64,000 bases of DNA from Streptomyces sp. TLI_235 (lineage in GTDB: Bacteria; Actinomycetota; Actinomycetes; Streptomycetales; Streptomycetaceae), in the NCBI GenBank assembly GCA_002300355.1, contig NSGV01000002.1:1736001-1800000 (forward strand), read 5' to 3'. Both the position numbers and the translations under genes were made by a program. Of the stretch, positions 24,223 through 32,902 are shown piece by piece (positions within the stretch are counted from its first letter, which is position 1; every line of letters starts with the position of its first letter). Below the pieces are notes generated by a model. The model saw only the letters and a program-made list of their open reading frames with translations. It was not told where the DNA came from and did not search any database.

Positions 24223-25185
24223 ATGGCACGGATCGGCACCCTGGCGGGCGCGGCATTACTCGCGGCGGTGGCCGCCGCGGGCTGCAGCAGTCACTCGGTG
24301 GTGACTGCCCCGACGAGCAGTCCCACGAGCCGCTCGGGCTCGGCCTCGGCCGGTTCGGGCGGTTCGCCCACGTCTGCCGGGGTGCCGCACTCGGCACAGG
24401 TCGGGGACACCCTGGAACTGGCCGGCAACGAACAGGGCGCCCGGATGGCCGTGACGGTGACCGCGGTCGCCGACCCGGCGGCCGCCGCGAACTTCCTGTC
24501 CACGCCGGAGGCCGGTGAGCGGCTGGTCGCCGTGCAGTTCCGGCTCCGGAACACCGGCACGGCCGTGTACTCCGACTCCCCCTCCAACGGCGCCACCGTG
24601 ATCGACGACCAGGGGCAGGGCTTCAACTCCTCGATCGCCGCCGAGGTCACCGCCGGACCGGCGTTCCCCGCCGGGGTGCACATCGCCCCCGGTGACAGCG
24701 CGCTCGGCTACATCGCCTTCGAGGTCCCGGCCGCCTCCCGCCTCGCCAAGGTCCAGTTCACCCTGAATTCCGGCTTCGCCGACCAGACCGGCCAGTGGAC
24801 GGTCCCGCCCACCACGGCGAACCCGACCCAGACTCCGACCCAGGCTCCGACCCAGTCCGCCGCGACCCGAACGGTCACCGCCACGGCGAGCCCCCGGCCG
24901 ACCTCGGCCTCACCCCGCCAGGTCGTCGAGCAGTACTACGCCGCCCTCAACGCCCGCGACTACGCCCGCGCCTGGGCCCTCGGCGGACGCAACCTGGCAC
25001 CGAGCTACCAGCAGTTCGTCGCCGGCTTCGCCGGCACCGCCGCAGACGCCCTCACCGTCACCGCCGTCAACGGCGACACCGTCTCGGTCCTGCTGGACGC
25101 CCTGCAGACGGACGGCACCCACCGCCACTACGCCGGCACCTACACCGTCCGCAACGGCGTCATCGTCGCCGCCTCGATCCACTGA
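24223..25185 (+). CDS. lipoprotein with DUF4352-like and C-terminal NTF2-like domains; contains a TTA codon
   Basis: A 320-residue secreted lipoprotein. The signal peptide ends with lipobox AAAGC (Cys near residue 21). A Ser/Gly linker precedes a DUF4352-like beta-domain (about residues 60-190) and a Thr/Pro linker. The C-terminal 85 residues start VVEQYYAALNARDYARAWAL, as in NTF2-like domains. Leu12 is encoded by TTA (24256-24258), so translation should depend on the bldA leucyl-tRNA in streptomycetes. Function unknown. Confidence 0.85.
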   Translation: MARIGTLAGAALLAAVAAAGCSSHSVVTAPTSSPTSRSGSASAGSGGSPTSAGVPHSAQVGDTLELAGNEQGARMAVTVTAVADPAAAANFLSTPEAGERLVAVQFRLRNTGTAVYSDSPSNGATVIDDQGQGFNSSIAAEVTAGPAFPAGVHIAPGDSALGYIAFEVPAASRLAKVQFTLNSGFADQTGQWTVPPTTANPTQTPTQAPTQSAATRTVTATASPRPTSASPRQVVEQYYAALNARDYARAWALGGRNLAPSYQQFVAGFAGTAADALTVTAVNGDTVSVLLDALQTDGTHRHYAGTYTVRNGVIVAASIH

Positions 25186-25220
25186 CCCCCGCCCGAACGC
25201 CGTCCCGGGCCCTGCCCGCC

Positions 25221-26030
25221 TCAGCCCCCGGCGGGGATCCGCAGCACCGCCAGCACCGGCAGATGGTCCGTCGCCGCCAGCAGATCCCCCGCCGCCACCC
25301 CCGGCAGCCCGTGCGGCACCCCGCACGCCAGCACCTCCACGCCCGGGGTCGCGAAGATCGCGTCGATCCGCTGGTGGGGGTTGTCCGGGACGGAGGTGAA
25401 GGTGCCGCCCCAGGGGGCGACGGTGTGGGCGTCCTGGTAGTCGGCGGCCAGGCTGCGCCAGCCGGGGCCGTCGGGGTGTTCGTTGAAGTCGCCGGCGATG
25501 ATGCCGTGTTCGCCGGGATCGAACTGGCCCGGGAGGAGGGCGAACTGGCCGAGTCGTTCGGCCGGGTCGAGGGAGAGGTGGCAGCTGGTCACCGCGAACG
25601 GTGCCGAACGGCCCACCCGCAGCAGGGCGGTGGCGAAGCCGCGGGCGTGCAGGCCGCGGGTCTTGGGCAGCAGCCGGTCGCGGACGGCGAGGACGTCGAC
25701 CCGCAGCCGTCCGAGCAGCAGCGGCCCTGCGGCGATCCGGCCGCCGCCGGAGAGGATGACGGTGCCGGTGCGGTGGGCGAGCCAGGCGGCCTGCTTCTCC
25801 GGCTTCCAGTACCGCGGGGACTCCTGGAGGCAGATCACGTCCGGCTCGCAGGCGCGGATCACCCGGACGAGTGCCTCGCGGTCGTCCCGCAGTGACCGGA
25901 TGTTGTAGCTGAGGACGCGGATCCGCTGGGCGCCGTCGGGTTCGGCGCCGGAGTCGGGCAGGGCGGCCGGCTCGGTCGGCGGCACGGGTCCGGGGGCGGC
26001 GGACGGCTGCTCGGCGGGCATGCCGGTCAT
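25221..26030 (-). CDS. endonuclease/exonuclease/phosphatase-fold protein
   Basis: A 269-residue protein of the EEP superfamily. Motifs are SYNIRSL near residue 40, the metal-binding Glu in ICLQESPRYW, the GDFNEHPDGPGW block and the terminal ATDHLPVLAVL with catalytic Asp-His. No signal peptide or membrane segment is seen. The substrate could be nucleic acid or a phospholipid/inositol phosphate. The start at ATG 26030 has no strong ribosome-binding site, and the internal ATG 26021 is possible. Confidence 0.85.
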   Translation of the reverse strand: MTGMPAEQPSAAPGPVPPTEPAALPDSGAEPDGAQRIRVLSYNIRSLRDDREALVRVIRACEPDVICLQESPRYWKPEKQAAWLAHRTGTVILSGGGRIAAGPLLLGRLRVDVLAVRDRLLPKTRGLHARGFATALLRVGRSAPFAVTSCHLSLDPAERLGQFALLPGQFDPGEHGIIAGDFNEHPDGPGWRSLAADYQDAHTVAPWGGTFTSVPDNPHQRIDAIFATPGVEVLACGVPHGLPGVAAGDLLAATDHLPVLAVLRIPAGG

Positions 26031-26036
26031 GCTAAC

Positions 26037-26068
26037 GGCGAGGCCGGGGCCGTGGTCCCAGCCTCGCC
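26037..26068 (-). terminator. hairpin terminator after glk
   Basis: GGCGAGGC (26037-26044) pairs with GCCTCGCC (26061-26068), with further inner GGG/CCC pairing. It lies 21 bases past the glucokinase stop and overlaps the upstream region of the EEP gene, insulating the two genes. Confidence 0.65.
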
Positions 26069-26088
26069 GCAGACGATCGGACGATCCG

Positions 26089-27030
26089 TCAGACGCGCGC
26101 CAGGTCGGCGGCGCCGGCGATACCGGCGGCGGACCCCATGGTCGCGAGCAGGACCTCGGCGCGCGGGCGGTGCGCGCCGCCGGTCAGGTACCTCTCGAAG
26201 GCCGCGGCGACCGGGTCGAGCAACAGGCTGCCCGAGTCGGAGACACCGCCGCCGAGGACGAAGACGCCCGGGTCGAACAGCGCGGCGAGGTCGGCCATGC
26301 CGCGGCCGAGCCAGTCGGCGAGCTCCGCGTAGCACTCCAGGGCGAGCGGGTCGCCCTCGGCCGCGGCCTCGGTGATGTGGATGCCGCGGATGGTCTCGGC
26401 GACGCCGTCGTTGAGTTCGAGCATGCGCTTGCCGGCGATCGGGTCGGCAGCGGCCATCTCGCGGCCGTAGCGGCGCAGCGCGCGGCCGGAACCGTACTGC
26501 TCCCAGCAGCCCTTGCCGCCGCAGCCGCAGGGGAGGCCGTCGGGAACCATGTTGAGGTGGCCGATCTCGCCGGCGACGCCGAAGCGGCCGCGGTGCATCC
26601 GGCCGTCGAGGACGATGCCGCCGCCGATGCCGGTGCCCACGGTGATGAGGACCATGTCCTCGTGGTCGGCCGCGGCGCCGAAGCGGAACTCGGCCCAGGC
26701 GGCGCAGTTGGCGTCGTTCTCGACGACGGTCTCGAGGCCGGTGAGCTCCTCGACGCGCTGCTTGAGCGGCTCGTTCTCCCAGTCGATGTTGGGAGCGAAG
26801 ATCACGGTCGAGCGGTCGCGGTCCACGAAGCCGGGGGCACCGACACCGACGGCCGCGACCTCCGGGTACTCCTCCTTGAGTTCGCGCACGGCCTGCGCGA
26901 TCGCGTCGACCGCCCACTGGGGGTCGGCCGGGGTGGGTACCCGGGTACGCGCAAGGATGTCGCCGGTCTCGTCGACCACGCCGGCCGCGATCTTCGTCCC
27001 GCCGACGTCGACGCCGATGGTCAGAGCCAT
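26089..27030 (-). CDS. glk: glucokinase (ROK family)
   Basis: A 313-residue ATP-dependent glucose kinase. The phosphate-binding DVGGTKIAAG is at the N-terminus. VENDANCAAWAE carries the catalytic Asp, GTGIGGGIV is the second phosphate motif, and the zinc-binding ROK signature CGCGGKGCWEQ is complete. In S. coelicolor the equivalent GlkA is also the key mediator of carbon catabolite repression. It is transcribed alone; an inverted repeat lies 125 bases upstream. Confidence 0.95.
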   Translation of the reverse strand: MALTIGVDVGGTKIAAGVVDETGDILARTRVPTPADPQWAVDAIAQAVRELKEEYPEVAAVGVGAPGFVDRDRSTVIFAPNIDWENEPLKQRVEELTGLETVVENDANCAAWAEFRFGAAADHEDMVLITVGTGIGGGIVLDGRMHRGRFGVAGEIGHLNMVPDGLPCGCGGKGCWEQYGSGRALRRYGREMAAADPIAGKRMLELNDGVAETIRGIHITEAAAEGDPLALECYAELADWLGRGMADLAALFDPGVFVLGGGVSDSGSLLLDPVAAAFERYLTGGAHRPRAEVLLATMGSAAGIAGAADLARV

Positions 27031-27154
27031 GTGTCCCTCAGCTATTCACTCGTTCCCGCTGAGCGGAACGCTACCCGCTGAGCGGTGCTCCCGTACACAC
27101 CGAGGCCTACATTAACCGAAGACATTTTCCGAATCGCGCACCTCGATGTGTTCA

Positions 27155-27169
27155 GAAGTCGTAGACTTC
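27155..27169. promoter_or_regulatory. GAAGTC/GACTTC inverted repeat upstream of glk
   Basis: GAAGTC (27155-27160) and GACTTC (27164-27169) are perfect complements around GTA. The site lies between glk and the end of the DUF5304-like gene. It may be a glk operator or a weak hairpin for the upstream gene. No regulator can be named. Confidence 0.35.
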
Positions 27170-27226
27170 GCGCCTTTGAGTGATGCCTGCGGGCGCCAGA
27201 GTCACGTCCTCTGACCTGCGGGTTCA

Positions 27227-27514
27227 CTAGTTGTCGGTGGCCTTGTCGAGGTCGATGTGCTCGGCCTCGGCGTGTCCGGCACCGGCCCAGCGCCGTTCAT
27301 GACCTGAGACGGCTGCGCGGTACGCGGCGACCAGTTCACCGCCCGCGGCGGCGAGATGTCCGTACACCTCCGGGTTCTCCTCGCGCAGCCGGACGGTGTA
27401 CTGCTGCGCCTTGCCGCCGAGGGCGAGGGCGAACTTCCGGACCTCGTCGACCAGCGGTCCGAACTCCGCGCCGAGGCCCTGCCCGCCCGTGCCGTCCGCC
27501 TTCTCCTCCGCCAT
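27227..27514 (-). CDS. small conserved protein (DUF5304-like, 95 residues)
   Basis: A 95-residue acidic protein with the pattern LGAEFGPLVDEVRKFALALG and AAYRAAVSGHERRW, mainly helical and without membrane segments. GAGGAGG upstream supports ATG 27514. It is on the same strand as, and downstream of, the ArsA-like and SRPBCC genes. I associate it with the actinobacterial DUF5304 family from memory, so treat the family name as tentative. Function unknown. Confidence 0.7.
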   Translation of the reverse strand: MAEEKADGTGGQGLGAEFGPLVDEVRKFALALGGKAQQYTVRLREENPEVYGHLAAAGGELVAAYRAAVSGHERRWAGAGHAEAEHIDLDKATDN

Positions 27515-27696
27515 CCGGCGTCCTCCTCTGTCCGTCCTCGGTGCGCCGCCGAGCCCTCCGGCCGGGACCGGCCGGGTCCCAGACGCTACCGGACGGCGCA
27601 TCGAGGGCCGCCCGGCGCACCGGACGCACCCCGGGCGCGCACGCCCCGAGCGCACGCCCCCTTCGGCGCGAATCGCCGGGAGCGGTCGGCGGTGCG

Positions 27697-28866
27697 TCAG
27701 CCGCGCGCCGGCCAGAGCGTCGGGTCCGGTGCGAAGCGCACCGACAGGACGCCGTCGTGCAGCCCGGCTCCGCTCACCGTGCAGCGCCGCAGCGCGGCGG
27801 GCAGCGGCAGCAGCCGACGGTGGCCGCCGGTGCCGACGACCAGCTCGTCGCCGCGGCGCACCAGCTCCAGGCCGGCCCGGTCGGCGCCGGGCAGCGCCAG
27901 GTGCCAGACCAGCAGGCCGTCGGCGGCCAGCCGGTCCTCCACCCAGGGCGCGGGGGCCTCGCCAGGCGCGGGCTCGCCGTCCGCGTACAGCTGGGCCGCG
28001 ATCTCCTCCAGGGCGACCTCGGGCCACCCGGCGGTGAGCAGCGGGACCCCGTCGAAGCCGGCCGCCAGCTCGGCGAGGCGCTCGCGCTGGCGGGCGGCGC
28101 GACCGAAAAGCCAGGGGTCGGCGGAGTCCGCGGCCGCGGGCGGCAGCACCCGGTGGGCGACGACGGAATCGAGGCGGCGGCCGTACAGGGCGAGCGCGGA
28201 GCGGATCCGGCGAAGCTGCCCGGTGCCGTGGGTGTCGGCGTCCACGACCAGGCGGACGGAGGTGCCGGGGGCCTCGATCACGGCGCGCGCCCCGGCGAGG
28301 GCGGAGGAGGCGGCGGCCCGGGCTTCGAACAGCCAGTCGGCGGGCATCGGCACCCCGGCGAGGGCGGCCAGCAGCGGGCGCAGGGCGCGGGCGGCCTGGC
28401 GCTGTTCGGGCAGCAGGCGGTCGAGGTAGCGGTCGAGCTGCTCGGGCAGGGCCAGGGTGGCGAGCAGCTCGGCCGGCGGCGGGCCGGCCACCACCACGGT
28501 CTCGGCGTCGGCGGTGCGCAGGGCGTGCAGCAGTGCGAGCTGCCGGGTGCCGGGCAGCGGGGTGAGCTCCTCGGGGTCGAGCGGGTCGGCCCCGATCAGG
28601 TCGAGGGCCGGGGCGAGCCGGGCGCCGAAGCCGTCGAGGGCGCTGCGCAGGGCGGCCTGCTCGTCGATCCGGGCGACCGAGAGCCGGTCCGCGTACGGGG
28701 TCGGCTGCTCGGTGAGGCGGGTGTCCAGCAGGTCGTCGACGGCGCGGTGCGGGTCGTCGGCGGCCAGCAGGAGGGTGCGCCGGCCCGTGCGGGCGCTGTG
28801 CAGGGCGGTGGCGGCGGCGACGACGGCCGAGCCCTCGCCGGTGACGAGGACGGTACGGGGCGACAC
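27697..28866 (-). CDS. ArsA-like ATPase with degenerate P-loop
   Basis: A 389-residue protein laid out like ArsA/GET3-type ATPases: an N-terminal nucleotide-binding strand-loop (VLVTGEGSAVVAAATALHSA), then LLAADDPHRAVDDLL and a C-terminal DP-rich beta-domain. The deviant Walker A (GEGSAVVAAAT in place of GKGGVGKTT) lacks both lysines, so ATP hydrolysis is doubtful. The position matches Rv2184c. GTG 28866 lies six bases downstream of the SRPBCC gene, suggesting a shared message. Confidence 0.8.
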   Translation of the reverse strand: MSPRTVLVTGEGSAVVAAATALHSARTGRRTLLLAADDPHRAVDDLLDTRLTEQPTPYADRLSVARIDEQAALRSALDGFGARLAPALDLIGADPLDPEELTPLPGTRQLALLHALRTADAETVVVAGPPPAELLATLALPEQLDRYLDRLLPEQRQAARALRPLLAALAGVPMPADWLFEARAAASSALAGARAVIEAPGTSVRLVVDADTHGTGQLRRIRSALALYGRRLDSVVAHRVLPPAAADSADPWLFGRAARQRERLAELAAGFDGVPLLTAGWPEVALEEIAAQLYADGEPAPGEAPAPWVEDRLAADGLLVWHLALPGADRAGLELVRRGDELVVGTGGHRRLLPLPAALRRCTVSGAGLHDGVLSVRFAPDPTLWPARG

Positions 28867-28872
28867 CCGGGG

Positions 28873-29307
28873 TCAGCCCTCGACGCGCTTCTTCAGGCCG
28901 GCCAGGGCCCGGTCGATGATGACCTTCTCCGCCTTGCGCTTGATCATGCCGAGCATCGGGATCTTGACGTCGACGGCGAGCTGGTAGGTGACCTCGGTGC
29001 CGCTGCCCTTGACCGCGGCGAGGCTGTAGGAGCCGTCGAGGGCGCGCAGCATCTGGCTCTTCACCAGGGTCCAGCGGACCTCGCGGTCGCCGTCCCAGGT
29101 GTAGGCGAGGACGTGCTCGTCGCGGATGGCGCCGGCGTCGAGCACCAGGCGCACCTCGGAGCCGCGGCCGTCCGCGGCGGTGCTGAGCACCTCGATCTCC
29201 TTGACCTCGCCCGTCCACTCCGGGTAGGCGGCGAAGTCGGCGATCGCGGCCATGACCTCGGCCGGGGTCGCGTCGATGATGATGCTCGACCTGGTGTGCT
29301 CCGCCAT
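28873..29307 (-). CDS. SRPBCC (polyketide cyclase/START-like) family protein
   Basis: A 144-residue helix-grip protein with a predicted hydrophobic cavity for a lipid-like ligand. The N-terminal pattern IIIDATPAEVMAAIADFAAYPEW is typical of SRPBCC proteins, as is the terminal amphipathic helix. It corresponds to Rv2185c (TB16.3). ATG 29307 is preferred to GTG 29310 because GGAGGG lies five bases upstream of the ATG. Ligand unknown; neighbours FadD and PlsC suggest a lipid role. Confidence 0.85.
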   Translation of the reverse strand: MAEHTRSSIIIDATPAEVMAAIADFAAYPEWTGEVKEIEVLSTAADGRGSEVRLVLDAGAIRDEHVLAYTWDGDREVRWTLVKSQMLRALDGSYSLAAVKGSGTEVTYQLAVDVKIPMLGMIKRKAEKVIIDRALAGLKKRVEG

Positions 29308-29679
29308 CACGGCCCTCCGCGTCTGTTCAGATGTGCGCCCAGGGCAGGCTACCGCGCCCGCGGGTGCGCGCCGGGCGCCGCCCTGACCGTCGGGGGTCCC
29401 AGCGGACTCGCAACGGACTCACAACGGGCTCGCGGGGGCGGTCGGACGGCTCCCGCGCGGGCTCCAGGGGCCCGGGTACGGGGGGCCGGGGCCGGTGGTC
29501 GCGGGGTCCGGGGGCTACCGGCGGGTCGTGTGACGGCTGCCGTAAGGTGCGAGTCGAAACCAACCCACCGGTTCTGCGCGGTGTGACTCTTCGAACAACG
29601 GAGCCGACAGCTCTGGTCGAACCCGGCTACCGAGCAGTAACGTCCTGCCGTCCCGCAGCGTCGCAGACGAGGAGCAGTC
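29308..29679. other. divergent promoter region between the SRPBCC and fadD genes
   Basis: About 370 bases without a convincing gene. Open frames here read as low-complexity Arg/Gly/Pro. A possible -10-like TAAGGT lies near 29543 on the fadD side. I see no strong inverted repeat or riboswitch. The last 20 bases contain the GAGGAG ribosome-binding site of fadD. Confidence 0.5.
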
Positions 29680-31473
29680 TTGCTCGAGTTCAGCCTTCCG
29701 GCCCGCTACCAGGTTCCGAGCGGCGGAAACCTCTCCGACCTGATCCACCAGAACGCCGAGCAGTACCCCGGCGTGGCCGTGATCAGCCGGAAGGTGGCCG
29801 GGCGGTGGCAGGACCTCACGGCGGCACAGTTCCTCGCCGAGGTCCACGCGGTGGCCAAAGGTCTGATCGCCTCCGGCATCGAGCCGGGCGACCGGGTCGC
29901 GGTGATGTCCCGCACCCGCTACGAGTGGACGCTGCTCGACTTCGCGATCTGGTGCGCGGGCGCCATCACCGTGCCGGTGTACGAGTCCTCCTCCGCCGAG
30001 CAGGTGCAGTGGATCCTGGGTGACTCCGGCGCGGTCGCCGTCGTCACCGAGACCGCGGGCCACGCGGCCGTCCTCGCGGAGGTCCGCGACCGGCTCCCGC
30101 AGCTGCGGCACGCCTGGCAGATCGAGGGCGGCGGCGTCGCCGCCCTCACCACGGCCGGCGGCGAGGTCGCCGACGCGACGGTCGCCGAGCGCCGGGCCGT
30201 CCCGAACGCCGACACCATCGCCACCATCGTCTACACCTCGGGCACCACCGGCCGCCCCAAGGGCTGCCAGCTGACCCACGGCAACTTCCTGGCCGAGCTG
30301 GGCAACGTCACCGCCCGCCTGGAGCCGCTCTTCCGCACCGGCGAGAGCTCCGTCCTGCTCTTCCTGCCGCTGGCCCACGTGCTCGGCCGGATCGCCGAGA
30401 TCGCCGCCGCGATCGCCCCGATCAAGCTGGGCCACGTCTGCGACATCAAGGACGTCACGGCCGAGCTCGGCTCCTTCCGGCCGACCCTGATCCTCGGCGT
30501 GCCGCGCGTCTTCGAGAAGGTCTTCAACACCGCCCGCGCCAAGGCCCAGGCCGACGGCAAGGGCAAGATCTTCGACAAGGCCGCCGACACCGCCATCGCC
30601 TACAGCCGCGCCCTCGACGCCGGCGGCGCCGGGCTGGGTCTGAGAGTCAAGCACTTCGTCTTCGACAAGCTGGTGTACTCCAAGCTGCGGGCCGCGCTCG
30701 GCGGGCGGGCCACCCACGCCATCTCCGGCGGCGCCCCGCTCGGCGAGCGGCTCGGCCACTTCTACCGCGGCATCGGCTTCACCGTCCTGGAGGGCTACGG
30801 CCTCACCGAGACCTGCGCCGCCACCGCCTTCAACCCGCACGACAAGCCGAAGATCGGCACCGTCGGGCAGCCGCTGCCGGGCTCCGCGGTGAAGATCGCC
30901 GAGGACGGCGAGGTGCTCCTCAAGGGCCCGCAGATCTTCACCGGCTACTGGAACAACCCGCAGGCCACCGCCGACGCCCTGCAGGACGGCTGGTTCGCCA
31001 CCGGCGACATCGGTTCGCTGGACGCCGAGGGCTACCTGACCATCACCGGCCGCAAGAAGGAGATCATCGTCACGGCGGGCGGCAAGAACGTCGCCCCCGC
31101 GGTGATCGAGGACCGGATCCGGGCGCACGCCCTGATCGGCGAGGTCATGGTGGTCGGCGACCGCAGGCCGTTCATCGGCTGTCTGATCACCGTCGACCCG
31201 GACTTCTTCGGGAACTGGAAGGCACTCAACGGCAAGCCCGCCGAGGCCACCCTGAGCGACCTCGCCGCCGACCCCGACCTGCTGGCCGCCGTCCAGGCCG
31301 CCGTGGACGACGGCAACCAGGCCGTCTCGCACGCCGAGGCCGTGAAGAAGTTCCGCCTCCTCGACACCGCCTTCACCGAGGAGAGCGGCCACCTCACCCC
31401 GTCCCTCAAGCTGAAGCGCAACGTCGTCCTCAAGGACTTCGCCGCCGAGGTCGAGGCGATCTACCAGCGCTGA
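29680..31473 (+). CDS. fadD: long-chain acyl-CoA synthetase
   Basis: A 597-residue adenylate-forming enzyme that activates fatty acids to acyl-CoA. Motifs in order: YTSGTTGRPKGC (AMP-binding, near residue 185), GYGLTETCAAT near residue 370, GWFATGDIG near residue 437, and the C-terminal KKEIIVTAGGKNVAP and LKLKRNVV (catalytic Lys region). TTG 29680 has GAGGAG six bases upstream. The position next to the PimB'-like gene matches fadD15-pimB in M. tuberculosis. Confidence 0.93.
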   Translation: MLEFSLPARYQVPSGGNLSDLIHQNAEQYPGVAVISRKVAGRWQDLTAAQFLAEVHAVAKGLIASGIEPGDRVAVMSRTRYEWTLLDFAIWCAGAITVPVYESSSAEQVQWILGDSGAVAVVTETAGHAAVLAEVRDRLPQLRHAWQIEGGGVAALTTAGGEVADATVAERRAVPNADTIATIVYTSGTTGRPKGCQLTHGNFLAELGNVTARLEPLFRTGESSVLLFLPLAHVLGRIAEIAAAIAPIKLGHVCDIKDVTAELGSFRPTLILGVPRVFEKVFNTARAKAQADGKGKIFDKAADTAIAYSRALDAGGAGLGLRVKHFVFDKLVYSKLRAALGGRATHAISGGAPLGERLGHFYRGIGFTVLEGYGLTETCAATAFNPHDKPKIGTVGQPLPGSAVKIAEDGEVLLKGPQIFTGYWNNPQATADALQDGWFATGDIGSLDAEGYLTITGRKKEIIVTAGGKNVAPAVIEDRIRAHALIGEVMVVGDRRPFIGCLITVDPDFFGNWKALNGKPAEATLSDLAADPDLLAAVQAAVDDGNQAVSHAEAVKKFRLLDTAFTEESGHLTPSLKLKRNVVLKDFAAEVEAIYQR

Positions 31474-31489
31474 CGGCAGGCCACCGACA

Positions 31490-31561
31490 GGGGCGCGGGC
31501 AACTGCGCGATTGGGAAGAGGCAGACCGCAGCCTCCCGATTCGCGCGGTTGCCCGCGCCCC
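31490..31561. terminator. large bidirectional hairpin between convergent fadD and PimB'-like genes
   Basis: GGGGCGCGGGCAAC at 31490 onward pairs with GTTGCCCGCGCCCC ending at 31561, and the pairing continues inward through GCGCGA/TCGCGC and TGGGA/TCCCG with few mismatches. It lies between two converging stop codons. Its AGGGGCGCG start is shared with the hairpins at 45625 and 62402. Confidence 0.8.
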
Positions 31562-31579
31562 TTCGTCCGGGTGAACCCC

Positions 31580-32713
31580 TTACGCCAGCAGCCCCGTGAG
31601 GCGCTGGGCCAGCAGGTCCCAGCGCCAGGAGCGCTCCACCCAGCGGCGTCCGGCCTCGCCCATCGTCCGCCGCAGTTGCTCGTCGTGCAGCAGCCGCACG
31701 ATCCGCTCCGCCGTCGCCTCCGCCGACCGCCCCGGCACGACGTACCCGGTCTCGCCCTCCAGAACGGCGTCCGGCGCTCCGCCGGAGTCCCCGGCGACCA
31801 CGGGCAGGCCGGTCGCGGAGGCCTCCAGGTAGACGATGCCGAGGCCCTCCACGTCGAGGCCGCCCCGCCGGGTGCGGCAGGGCATGGCGAAGACGTCGCC
31901 GGCCCCGTAGTGGGCGGGCAGCTCCTCCCAGGGCACGGCCCCGGTGAAGCGGACGGACCCGGCCACGCCGCGGGCCTCGGCGAGCTTCTCCAGGTCGCCC
32001 CGGTAGGGTCCGTCGCCGACGATCAGCAGCACGGTGTCCGGCACCGCGGCGAGGATCTGCGGCATGGCCTCGATGAGGGTGTCCTGCCCCTTGCGCCTGA
32101 CGAGGCGGGAGACGCAGACGACGACGGGCCGGTCGGTGAGTCCGAGCCGCGCACGGATCTCGTCGCCGCCGGAGTCGGGCCGGAAGGTCTTCTCGTCGAC
32201 GCCGGGCGGCAGCTGCACCATGCGCCGGGCGGCCTCGGGACCGACCGCCGCGGCGATCCGGCTGCGGGTGTACTCGCCGAGGTAGGTGAGGGTGTCGGTG
32301 CCGGCGCCGATCCGCCGCAGCAGTCGGCGGGAGCCGGGCAGCTGGGCCCAGGCGGCCTCGTGGCCGTGGGTCATGCCCAGCAGCCGCTCGGCGCCGGCCT
32401 GCCGCAGGGCGGGAGCCATCAGGCCGAGCGGGGCCGCGGCGCCGAACCAGACCGAGCTGCAGCCCTCGGCACGGAGGATCTCGGCGGCCCGCCGGGTGAC
32501 CCGCGGGGTGGGCACCATCATCTTCGTCCGGTCGCGGATCACCGGGAAGGGCTGCTTGGCGTCGAAGCGGGCCACCTCGGTGCCGTCGCGCCAGGTGGAG
32601 GCGTACACCACGATGGAGCCGGCGGGCTGGCGGACGGCCATGTTGTGCACGAACGCCTGGATCCCGCCCGGCCTGGGCGGGAAGTCGTTGGTGACGATGA
32701 GGGTCTTGTGCAT
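31580..32713 (-). CDS. pimB: PimB'-like GT4 mannosyltransferase
   Basis: A 377-residue GT-B glycosyltransferase. The N-terminal nucleotide-sugar fold has TNDFPPRPGGIQAFV. The C-terminal half carries VCVSRLVRRKGQDTLI, VGDGPYRGDLEKLA and the family 4 signature EGLGIVYLEASATGLPVV. Orthology by context (beside fadD, Rv2188c position) suggests the GDP-mannose-dependent second mannosyltransferase of phosphatidylinositol mannosides. Specificity is inferred, not shown. ATG 32713 begins MHKTLIVTNDF. Confidence 0.87.
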   Translation of the reverse strand: MHKTLIVTNDFPPRPGGIQAFVHNMAVRQPAGSIVVYASTWRDGTEVARFDAKQPFPVIRDRTKMMVPTPRVTRRAAEILRAEGCSSVWFGAAAPLGLMAPALRQAGAERLLGMTHGHEAAWAQLPGSRRLLRRIGAGTDTLTYLGEYTRSRIAAAVGPEAARRMVQLPPGVDEKTFRPDSGGDEIRARLGLTDRPVVVCVSRLVRRKGQDTLIEAMPQILAAVPDTVLLIVGDGPYRGDLEKLAEARGVAGSVRFTGAVPWEELPAHYGAGDVFAMPCRTRRGGLDVEGLGIVYLEASATGLPVVAGDSGGAPDAVLEGETGYVVPGRSAEATAERIVRLLHDEQLRRTMGEAGRRWVERSWRWDLLAQRLTGLLA

Positions 32714-32902
32714 GCCACGGCTCGCTCGGTCGGGGGTTGCGTCGTGCAGAGGTCGGTGATCCGTACCATAGGTCAACACCATGGCCCGCCGGGAACGAAG
32801 GATCACACCGCAACCGTTTCCGGTCCGGGCCGGTCCTATGTCCTGGGGCCCCGTGCGCGGGCGCACCGCGACCGGCGTCAGCGAGTCGAACGAGGGAGCG
32901 CA

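Noticed and set aside
21636..24239. Minus-strand frame of 867 codons extending the PlsC gene upstream
   Set aside because: Upstream of 22490 it is antisense to the esterase and following gene, and AGGAGG fixes the PlsC start at TTG 22490.
27541..29586. Plus-strand 681-codon frame opposite the ArsA-like and SRPBCC genes
   Set aside because: Gly/Gln-rich with no domain, while the minus strand gives recognisable proteins with ribosome-binding sites.
32714..32902. GTGATCC/GGATCAC dyad in the PimB'/GT-C divergent promoter
   Set aside because: The arms are only seven bases and 37 bases apart, which is expected by chance at this length.
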